A stretch of DNA of 64,000 bases, from positions 548,033 to 612,032 of the forward strand of contig CM070623.1 of the NCBI GenBank assembly GCA_036346255.1. The letters are read 5' to 3'. Shown in pieces: positions 47,401 through 59,400 of the stretch. The notes below the pieces were generated by a model, which saw only the letters and a program-made list of their open reading frames with translations, did not search any database and was not told where the DNA came from. A program made the position numbers and the translations under genes. This DNA comes from Ampelocalamus luodianensis. Taxonomy: Eukaryota; Streptophyta; Magnoliopsida; Poales; Poaceae. The first letter of the stretch is position 1. Each line of letters begins with the position of its first letter.

Positions 47401-50400
47401 AACCAGATGCAAAGCAAAACCTATGTGTTAGGAAGCTGCTTCCAAAAGCTAATAATGTATTCGTTCTAATAATCAGAAATTTGGAAGAAAAGCAATTTGT
47501 CTGGCAAAGTGAAATGAAAGAGCTTCCATCAAAGGTTTTATGCTTAAAATTTGTTCTTTATCCTCTTTAGGCCTTGTTTGGGAAGCTCAAATTCGCAGCC
47601 CATCCACGGGGATGGGCCAGGAATTTCGGCTTCCCAGACAAGGCATTAACAGTACCAGCATGTTGATACTGAAAACCATACTGTATTACATGATGGAAAG
47701 ATTACATTTTTACATATTCATTTTTATTTTGCATGTGCATGCCTGTTGTAATGTAATGCATGGTTCTTGTATATCAATATTGCTCTCCTAGTACATACTA
47801 ATGTCTTCTTATTCCTCCTACCAAGTCTTCGCGATTATTTATTTATGATAAACTCACTCGTTCATACTGCACTAAGCAATTACTTGAGGTGAAATCTAGT
47901 AAGTCATTTTAATGCAGAATGTTTACCTTTTCATAAAATTAAACAAAAGATAACACTCCAGAATGGGAATATCACCATAGTATAATAACAAAGGAGGCTG
48001 CTCCACCCAAAAAACACAATTCCACCATTACCAAAGCAATAAAATAGAAGTGAAATAAATACATATAAATAACAAGATCAGATGCACTGGCAGAGGAAAT
48101 GATGTGAACTGCACCTTATTGCATGGCATCTGTTAATATCCTTGCTGCCTGTTGACCCTCCAGGACACAAGGACATTACATAATCGGATCTGAATAACAA
48201 ATTTGACATGATCAGTTGTGCTGGAATTTGTAGAAGAAAATGTTGATTGTTAGATAAATTTGTCAAACTTATGTACTATCAAAGTGAATAATGAATTAAT
48301 GATGATGCACAACAGAAAGTAATGTTAAATCAGTGTAAATGTTGCAACTATGCTAAGATGTCCCCTGCAGTTTTTGCAAAAAATATGTGTTATTACATAT
48401 TACAATACACATGCTTAGTATGCAGCCGCAATTTTCTAAATTCTGGCCAAAATTTTGCCATGTTGACCAGATTTGGCCAGCAATGCTTTAATACCATAGT
48501 TTCAGGCACTACAGGGGATCATCCCCGCAGATCCCCACCCCCTTGGGGGAAATTGCCACCTGTAATAGAACCTCACCAATATCAATTCATTTTTTGACCA
48601 ACCTGTGCCAAATTGAGCAAACCATATTTGTCACGCCACAATTTCGCCCACTTGGTGGCTGGTGGGAAATCAAGATCAAACCAAAAATGGAAAATGATTG
48701 GCCAACACAGTAGTATTACATTAACGAAGAGCTAACAAAACACTTACGTGCTCATTGAGAAATCTATAGGGCCACCCTCATTTGATACCATCTTATCATG
48801 GTACTTGCTTGCAATATTACTCCCTGCTGGTTCGTAAGCAAGAGAAATCCATGGCTGGAATAACACAAAAAAAATGTCAAAAAATTTAAGTTTACACAAC
48901 AGAAAAGGTATATAAGCAACACAGACACTTAACATTTCTCATGTTACCATGTACTAGACTACTAGTTACTATTTACTAAAAATTAAAGATAAAAAAAAAA
49001 TCTACAGTGTCTGGTAGAAGTAATGCTGGAAAGGGTACTGGTGATCAACCATCTATACATAATAACAAACTTGAACCATAAGATATCTATATTGAATGAG
49101 GTTAGCTAATTGGTAAGAGTGGGTAACCAGCATATATACACGGCCATTCCATGCAGATGTGAAACAAGCTCAAATTGAGTAACCAACCATTGTCGGTCAA
49201 AAGTTCGATTATGATGTCAAAAGTGGCTCAACAAAAAATTCTAACAACAAATCAACCAATCTAAAATGAATACAATAAACTGAGCAGAACAAATCGCATA
49301 ATAGTTATCAATGACAATGGAAAACAACAGGGAAATTCAACTGCAATAAAGGTGCACTTGTGCATTTTTTAAAAAAACTCAAAAAAATCATAGATCTAAA
49401 ACATTATAAAATATGTGCACTTGCAAAAATTTGTTAAAAGATATGGTCATTTGTGCACTGTGTTAATAAAGACCAGTTTGTGCACATATAATTGCAATGC
49501 ATAAGTTTCTTTTGTGTGTTTGCACAGTGCAGACATGTTCATATTTTTGCACAAACATTTGCAAGTACACCTGTTGTAGCAAGTTCTACATCTATGAATT
49601 TTTTCAACTTTTTTTAAATGCACAAGTGCAAAAACAAAAATACGTAAAAATGCACCCATATTCACAAAATCTGCTTCCAAAACAACATGGGTAAATTATC
49701 ACATAAAGGAGGAATTTAAAGATGACTTTAAATATAATGCAAACAATAGAAAAGGAGGTAAAATACCTACAACCCCACTACATTTACTCAATCTACAACA
49801 CATCCTAGAAGAATCTTTGAGAAGCATAGAGCCACCCTTACATTTACCCAAATGTCTAGTGTCCCCTACCATGTCAAAACTAACATCGAATCAGTACCAC
49901 CCTGGCCCCCCTATAGCATCCAGCTTGATGTGTCTCATCAAACCTTTAGTATTTTTGTCATTTTTTACATTTCATCTTGCTGACATTTGGGGTTATTGCA
50001 ATATTTCCACTCCCTACCCCTGCTTTAATGCTGTAAAAGAAGCTGAGTGGTTTGAGTACGCAATTTAATAGGGCATAGTATGGCCCAATCTCATTAACTA
50101 TTTCTTAGATTTGGTGCATCCTTGGTTTCTGCACATACAGTGCTTGGACTTGTATCACAAAATGAAGAGAATACTACCCAAGATGCGCAGTAACTAATGT
50201 CAAGCGAACATCCTCAATGGTTGAAAGAGCAACTCATCTAAGCAGAGAACATTGAGGGAGGGAGGGATCCAGGACAAACCAATGGCTTAAGCTAGTTGCT
50301 AGCACACAGAGTAGCATCCTAAAAATAAGTGTAAACTCTGAAGTTCCATTAATGATACTAGAACCACATCAGTAACTGCTAGAAAATCCTAAAAGCCTCC

Positions 50401-53400
50401 TTGCGGCCTAAAATAAGGTTTGCCAATCGGCAGTCATTAGATGACTTCTATGACCACATCGGCTGGGACAAAGAGCTTCCATTAGCAAGTCTCCATTGCA
50501 TCTCAAATAAAAAAGGCAAATCTTCATTGGTTATTCATTCTATACTTTTATGATATGTTCACAAGCATAATGTTCACCATTCATCTTATATTTTGGATGA
50601 AGGTTCGCATGCTACTTAGAAGCATCCCTAACATCAAAGTCCAAATAAGCTTGCTTTCTTTTAGCCTTCACACCACCCTATAATTAGATTTGCAATCAAT
50701 GTATTATTACTCCATTGGTTTATGGCCTCTTGCCAAACGCTGGGATCAACCGGCAAAAACATTATCACACGTAACGTATAACAACCAGGTAGGAGGCAAG
50801 TGCAGGCCAACAAATAATCAGTTATCCATCAGGTAGTGGATGGTCCAGAACACACCCTAAGTATAACAGTAACGAAAATGGGAGAACATTCTGGTTCTGA
50901 TGGACCAAGATTTGGCAGGGACACAACCAGTAATGTAGTGGATCCACAGCCTACAAGATATGTTAAGTCACTCTAGCCTACTTTTGGGTATCTAGGGCTG
51001 CATACTGTTTACACCCAGAACAAGGCTCACCCCTGGAAGCCAGTAGCGTCAGAGGAAGCCTAGTGAATAGGTTCCTAAATTAATCACAACAATGTCAAAA
51101 CAAAACAGTGAGGTAAGCATATTCAGACTAATGGTTTACTTTGAAAGAACCAAGACTGCAAGGGACAAAAGTGGAACAAAGCACCTAATGTTACAACTTA
51201 GAAGTCCTGAATATCAGCAGCAAAGATAGTAAGATACATAACTAGACCAAAAGAAAGCCTGAAATGTAACAAAGGCAAATAAATCCACAATAAGTATAAA
51301 AGTAATATCCTTATTCCTAACCTCAGATTCTTCAGTATAGTCCCTGGAATCTCCTGAGTGTTCATTTCCCTGTAAGCACAAGACATATATGATCATGAAT
51401 AGATGCTTAGCGCTAGCAGCTACAAGCCAACCTAGCCTTAGTATCTACTGCAGTCCTTTTTCCATAATTGATCAAAATAAGTAAAACAGTAAGCAGGAAC
51501 CCAATCAACCAAAATGTAGGGCAGTTCAAAGAATAAGATGCTGAAACACATTAGTCAGAGAAATATTATTAAAAAGCCCATTAGGAAACCAAGGACAGAT
51601 AATGCTGTACCACATTTCAAGGCCATATACGTTCTCCTTGGTACTGTACATTATATCAGCAGACACACTAAGAAAATCTTACAACCGTGCCAACAGAGAA
51701 TTTGGCTCATAATTGCAGGCAATTCTACTCCAGAAGTTTTACATGCTTAGTCCAAGTATCAGAGAACACAACACTATACATGGCATTTAACTGTTTTAAA
51801 AGGCGGTCGCCTAGCCTGCCTAGGCACCCACCCTCCCGCCTCGCCCATCTAGCCCACATAGGCGGCCACCTAGCCCGACGAGACGGCAACTAGGCGCCAC
51901 CCCACTGCCCACCTAGCGCCTAGCGCTTTCTAGAACAATGCATGGCAACCTTTCACTCAAATGATCATATTGTAGAACTCGTTCGGTTGCTATTCTTATT
52001 GTTGCGTCTGTGGATGTGGAGTCACATGCATCTTAATTAGAAGAACCTGAGATCGTGATGTTGGCAAAGCCAGCACATTTTCACCAACACGCTTTAGAAA
52101 ACATCAGTTAGCTGATTGGTTGAGTTATTTTGTGGTTTGTCAAACTTTTGTGCTAGTAAACGTGCAACAAAATGGTACTAAAGCGGACAGAGAGCTGCAT
52201 GCTGCACCTTAACTGATGCAATTGTTGACCAACTAGTACCACCGCTTGTTTCTCCCTGTTGTGAAGACTGCCAAATATGTGATCGACCAGAATTTACACG
52301 CGACATTGATGGTCGCAGTTGCGTCACTGCATCAATATGATTCAAATGAACCTGTAAAACAAAGCAAGAGATTGATTCTATTCAATAAACATATCATTAT
52401 ATAAATAAATATCTCACACTGGTCCATGCTGCCTAGCACTCAAAAATTCTTTCAGGACGTAAAAAGCTTTCTCGGAATGAGTAAGCTGTGAATTACAAAT
52501 TTACAATTAATACGTATGAAGGACAAGAAGCTAATCAGGAGGAAACAAACTCAGTACCACTAATTTGGTTGGAATTGTCTCAATGATTTAAATGCAATAA
52601 ACAAGTACTAACTACCAATATTATCTGACTGGGCCTGACGCATACATCAGATCCAAAAGAACACTTCAAACATAGAGTACAAGATCAATGTGTAACAAGC
52701 ATCCAGGAATTACATAATTCAGGGGCTTGTTCATGATTCATGAATACTATATTTTCTCTTGGACAGGAAGACAGCAACTTAATACACAAGCAAAGCACTA
52801 ACCTATCAACACACCACTACGGCTAGAACACAGTCTCACGCCTTTAAATAATAGCATGTTTAGGATTTGGTTCAATGTTCCTTGCCACAGTTAGCCTAAG
52901 CTAAGTGTGGCACGCCAAAACTTCATAGGCAATTTGCAACTAGTTGGCTACAAACCAAACAACCATAAACATTGTCCTGGTACTTACCAAGTTGCCTCTA
53001 AGGACCCCAACTGCATAATCAGCCACGTCAGCTGCTTTGGATGATGATAATGTCTGTAACAACATAAAATGAGAATGAAATACCAATGATATCAATATAA
53101 ATGAGCAACATAAGACTTATTTATGCATAAGGCTGAAAGCTGAACTATTGCCAAATTAAGAACCATCGTAAGAGCTGGAAATGAAACTTATACTAGTTTA
53201 ACTACTACTATTATATTTTAATACAATTCAGAATATAATACAGCAAAGTCCAAGATGGGACATGACAAAAAACATCCATATCATCCTATTCCATTAGTAG
53301 CTAAAGTCATTCAACACTATAATTGCTGGGCTTCTTGTACCAATGGAAACAACAACGTATCAGCAGTTCAGCAATAGCAGCAATCTCCACAACCATTTGA

Positions 53401-56400
53401 TCAAGCTGATCTCAGGAATTGCCATCTACATTCTGCAGTTCTGCACGTATCAACTTATCTATAACCTCTGTTTTAGAGCCATAATAGAAATGTTTGACTA
53501 CAAATGGTAATGATTCCCTATAACTAGATTCGGCAGCACATCACAGCATGCCTAACTGTCCCTCGATATAAGTAGGGTCCATTTGGATCTCAGAATTGGA
53601 ATTGGCATTTGGAATTAGAGTCCCAATTCAATTTAATGTGGAAATTAGATTTGGCTAACAATTAATTTCTACCGATCCAGAGAAGGGTAGCTCTGAATAG
53701 TAGGTGTCCTGTTTTAGTTATCCTCCAGTTCCAGTGGAAATGGGTTACAATTTCAATTCCAATTCCGAAGAGCGTCCAAACACCTGAAATTGAGGAAGAC
53801 CAATTCCAATTCCAATTCCTTTGCTCAATTCTACAAATCAAACAGGGTGTAACATGATTTTGAATGCTTTCTGGCAATGCCTGTAATACCCGTTTATTTA
53901 AAGAGAATATAATGAGATTAAGAGATTCCTTATTTGCCTCGCGAAGAAACGAAACATAATCTGTCATCATCTTACAACATGATTTTTGTGACTGGAACGG
54001 CTTCAAATGTAAAACCTCATAACTATAAGGTTGTAGATCTCTTTGCATAATCCAATTTAGAGTCCCCATTGACCTAATTTGGAATTATGAGTGAGATATG
54101 GGGCCTGCAAGGCAGGCTGCACAGAGATTCAGAATCCGCAACTAAGTCTAACTTCCAAAGCAAATTTGACAATGAAGACGACGTTTTCAGAAAAACTACA
54201 CAAATAGAAAATTGAAGTACTATGAGTTCGCTAAAAGGGAAAAAAGAATCACTCAATTCCAAGTTCGAGAGATAATGTTATGACCTTCGAAAGGTTATCT
54301 GCACAGAATGAAAGCGAAAAACCGACTCGAATTCAAAGTGTACTCCGAATCAAATTTAATGTCGGAACATCCAAGCCACAATCCTCCAACCCCTTGTGCT
54401 CCCCTTCCCTATGAGGATGATCCCTCCCACCAAGCCGCCGCCGCGCCCTGCTGTTGTTGTGCTTCCAAGGGGATAAGGAGGAGGTACCAAAGAGGTCCAA
54501 CAAGGAAGGAGAGGAAGGAAGAAGAACGAAGGAAGGAAAGGAGAAGGAAAGAATGGAGGAAGAGAGGAAAATTCGCGAGGTTTCCGTGATCCTTCGTGTT
54601 CTTCAAGGGTTACCCTTGTTAATCCCTAGAATTACCTTGGATTAGTCATTGTATGATTCGTAGATCTTTTTGCCCAAGGGAAGATTGGTTTTCAGCATGC
54701 CCTAGTTCCGTCAAGTTTCGACACAGAAGCTTGCGGGGGGAATTCGAGGTATTTAGACTCCGATTCAGGGTTTCATCCAATTATACAAGATGTACATAAT
54801 TTTGTTAGCTTTCCAAGAAGTCTAGATCACTAGATTCCGAGTAGCGAGCAAACGTTATGACCTCGGGAAGGTAGCTGTCCAGAATTCGAGCATCGTTCGC
54901 AGAGATCGTGTAGATGGGCTATTTTCACCTAGTAAATGAAAGAATGAAAATTTGGTGATAACTTGAAATATCTAGTTTCTTTTGAGAAGTTTCCAGAACT
55001 GGTATAGTTCATATCTTTTCAAGTTTTAGAATTAAAGATACGAAATTGTGAAGCAGTGTCCTGACAGATTCTGGGATAGTCGTCAGGGAAGGAAACGGTA
55101 GAATCAAAAGTTCATCGTAACTAGTAGGTTGTAGGAAATTGCGTGAGGATTCTAGAAAATATTGGTTATCAACATTTTGGAGTTCAGATAAATAAGCAAG
55201 GTTCAAGAAAGCGCTAGGCGCTAGGCGGGCGATGGCTCGGGGCCTAGCGCCTAGGCGGACTAGGCGGAGCCCAAGCGGCAATGCAGAGCAGCCGACAGCA
55301 GGTTGAAACTTGAAAGGCCGCATAAGATCCCAAAGTCCAAGTTTTTGTCCAGCTGCACATTCTCCAAAGTCCAAAAAGGTAAACAGCAAGCACCAACTAT
55401 GCACATTCTCCAACCACTCTACAAGCCCCATGTCTCTGGTCCTCTCTTTTCTACACGTCTCTCTGGTCCTCTCTTTTCTACCTTCCTCCTCACTTCTTCC
55501 TCGCACGATGCTTCCCTTTCGCCTCACTTCTTCGATTCTTCCTCGCACGAAGATCCTTCCTTCTCCATCCTCCAGCCCCGCAGGTCACAGCGGTGAGCGG
55601 CGAACAGCGAGCAGCAGTAGCAGCGGCCAGGCGGCAGCAACGAGTAGCGGTGGTCAGGCGACCACGACCTCGGCGGCGACGGCCGCGACAATTAGGTTAG
55701 TCCGGTCCTCTATCTTTCTCTCCCCTTTCCCCTCACGCCGCCTCGCCTAGAGGCGCCGTGCGCCACTGAGGACCGGCTTTGACCGCCTGGCCGGTCCAAG
55801 GCGGCCCTCCCGCCTAGCCCGCTGCCTTGGGAGAAAACACGGCAGCAGCTCCCCGCCGAACGCCTAGTCGGCGCCTAGAGCCGACTTCTTGAACCCTATG
55901 AATAAGTTAGAGCCATTTTACTACTAGAACAGCAGGAAGTGCATCCGATAGATTTCGGTTAATTGGATCGGTTTGGCGTAAACATGCGAAGACGATTAGT
56001 GTAAAGTATTGGTGTGGTGATGATGTGATCTTAAGATTGTTTTGAATTGTTTGTTCAGGAAGTGTGGCCTCTAGTGCTCTACCACCGCCTCGCTATCTGG
56101 CTCCGAAGGAATAAAGAGGCAAGCACATGGTAGAGTGGTGAACAGCGGGTTGTTCGCCATTGTCATTGATATTACTTATCATGCTATTTATTATGCTTTC
56201 GTTAAGCTTATTCTTATACAAGATATTGATGACATTGGGTGAATGAGATTATGATATTGAGTTAATGAGAATGAGATAATGAGTTAATAGATGAATTATA
56301 TTGATGAATAATTAAACATCATTTACATTCATCATGATAGGAGTTGCACAAACCAGGTCGGTGAGAAGGTCATATAACTATTCGAGTGAGGTAAGTGAGA

Positions 56401-59400
56401 AAGATGCATGACTAGTCCGAAGTGGTCTAGATAAAATCCTACTTCGGTGAAGACTTCACGGGAGTGAAGGATAGAGTAATTCAACGATGGGTGAGTGAAG
56501 GATAGAGTAATTCAACGATGGGTGAACACTTCGCTATACTGGTATTAGCTGTTGAAATGCATATGAGCATAAACATGATTGTGCATTCACATATATGAGT
56601 AAATTGTTAAATTGTACAAATTTACCTATATGGAATATAACTTGCTTATTTGAGTAAAAGAATGGCATTAAATAGATAGATGATGATGATAACCTTGATT
56701 ATGATTGATAAACTGTTGCTTATGGCTTTATTATGTATTTGCTTAGTCTTTGACTCACTCTTGCTTTATTGTTGATTTTAAGTGACCGTTGATGGCGACA
56801 TACATTGGAGAGAATAGATCACAAGCGCCACATGCAAAATAACTACACATTCAATATTTATTAAGAGTGATTCCTTATAAATCTAGAGGCATTGGTTAGT
56901 TCATTTAGATTGTTATTCATGGACTTATTTATTGCCTAGATTAATGCTTAAGACTAGTTGGTAAATTCATTAGTTGAATAGTATTACTTAAAATGTTCAT
57001 CTTGTGACCCGTGGACGGGTTTTAATCTTCATACGTTTGCTGGAATTTATTATTAATTAATATTAAAATTAATAGTTGGTGTAGTTTAGTGACATTCTGG
57101 GCTCTGTATTGGGCCGGGGTGTTACACTGCCACAGTTTTGAATTAATCAAAAAAGGAACAACTCAATCAACATGTCTCAGTCAACAAAAAATCACCCAAC
57201 TACAAGACTATGTAGCATTTACTCCTTTTGTTATTTAAGGCAAACTCCAGACATGAACACAAACATTAACAATACAACACCTGCAGCAGAACCATTCAGG
57301 TAAAATGGATTCAATATATTCCTCAGTGCACCGCAAAGGACAATATAAAACCTAATTTATGTATACAATACTATGGTCTTCTTCCAGTTACATAATGGCA
57401 TTACGAAGTGGCATAGCTTGTATTGATAAATGAAGGCAGTTAAAGGCACAAGGCGCACTTGGGGTGCTAGGTCCGTAAATTGCCTTGAGCGCAAATGATA
57501 ATAACAGAAGTATTTCCCTATTATCTAGATAATAACTAGAAGTATTGGTCATATTTTATATTAAAGATGCAATATTCACACCTCATATATGTTTACACCA
57601 GCTTTTACAAATTGGTATAGCTATAGAAGATTCAAGACAATGTGTAATACCTATTACCCATGACTCATCTCTCCCTCCCTCGTGGATCAACTTTTATATC
57701 AAAATAGCCAAGACAGTGTGACACAGCAAAGGAAAAGCTAAAAGTAGTACACAGTTCACAATCTCCCTCACTCTCAACTAAACAGTGCCTTCCAGTGTTA
57801 CAAAGACCACGTGACTCCTCCCCTCTCCTTACCCTTCCCCTCCTTCCTACTGGCCTCTTCCCCCACAAACCAACAGTGCTTCTCCTCTCCTCCCCATGAG
57901 TCTTCTCTGCTCATGCACCTTCCTATCTTCCACCAACATCTTTTCTATGCCAGCCTATATCTTGAGAGTTAGGAAGACACCAATGGATTATTTGGCTTTG
58001 TTTTGACCTTATGGTTGTTTTCTGTGTTTCTATCCCCTCTTCATCTTCTTAACAGGCAGTTTGGCCAGGCGCACTAAGCAGAAAGGCATGCGCGGTTTGG
58101 CCAGGCGCACTCAGCACCTAGGCTCGCACCTTTGCGCCTTTGACAGCACTGATTGATACCCAAGCAGAGTCTATGGAACAGTCAAAGGCCAACCTTTGCA
58201 TGCTATTTTGAATAAACAATCAGCAGCAAATTTTAATAAATTGCAAAAAAGTAGAAAGTGAGGCATAAATGACCCAGTATTCAAGTGAGAGCACAGTCAT
58301 ATATCACAAGATATAAATTAAGTACTATGTGAAGTACAAATCTATGGTGCACTGAAAACAGCGATCATCAAGCAAGTGTTCAAAGATTAAACTTATAAAT
58401 ATGATGATTAGATGGACAATGGTCAGCTGGAACCAAAAGAGTGCACAAGTATTACTTCTGCCTAAAGGCATCACAGATAATTAAATCTCATCGAGAAGCT
58501 CGATAAATACTTTCAAAGAGTAGGTCTTTATGTGAAAGATTTTGTGAGACTAAAAAGAAAGACCCACCTGTTTTGTTAGTCTCAAAGGTGCAGAAACCTC
58601 TGGGTCATAATTATCATTCTCGGTATTGATATCCAAATCTACTTCAACTTTTGAACTCCATGGCTTCACGCGAACCTGATATAATCATAACTCCTTTAAC
58701 AAAGTAAAATGAACTAATATGCAGTTTAATAATAGACATTCACAAAAGAGCATATAGAGTTAACAAGGGATGTACCTCCTTACATATTTCATTTAGCTCA
58801 TATGGGCGCCAGCATGGCCTCAGTGGATATTGCAGAATGTAAAGCTGTGAAGTAGAACATACAAAAAAGAGCAGTCTAGAGTTAAGCATGATGATAAAAG
58901 TTGGGATATACTAAACGACTCCATCAATGATGGTTCAGCATAGTTCAATTCAACCAGAAGAAGAAACAAATTTATGTGCCCCTGAACTTGTGGAGCAGAT
59001 TGAAATAGCCCTTCCATAGTCGAGCTATTAACGTTGTATATGTTAAACTGACACATCAATTTGCTATATGCAGATAATAAGTTTAATAACACTATGCTTT
59101 TCATTTACCATTGCAAGGCTACTGATTCTGAATCAATGCCTACAGGAGCATGCAGAGATGAGGAGGCAAGAAGCTTGCCTGATGGGTTGGAGTGTTGGAC
59201 CAGTTCAAGAGCTGATGAAAATGCAACAATCTAGAATGCAAAACACAACCTACTAAAAATCAATATTCAAACAAAAAAAACATGCAACCAGGGATCAAAA
59301 ACCCGACCGGTAACCGCCGGTTACCGGCCGGTTACCGGCTACCGGAGGGGATCCGGGAAACTAAAAACCGGAACTACAACGTCCGGTTTAGCCAATTCAA

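Noticed and set aside
48078..48266. Isolated open frame ending SSHHFLCQCI
   Set aside because: Its middle is RPC5 exon 8. The ends run through the acceptor and donor into intron.
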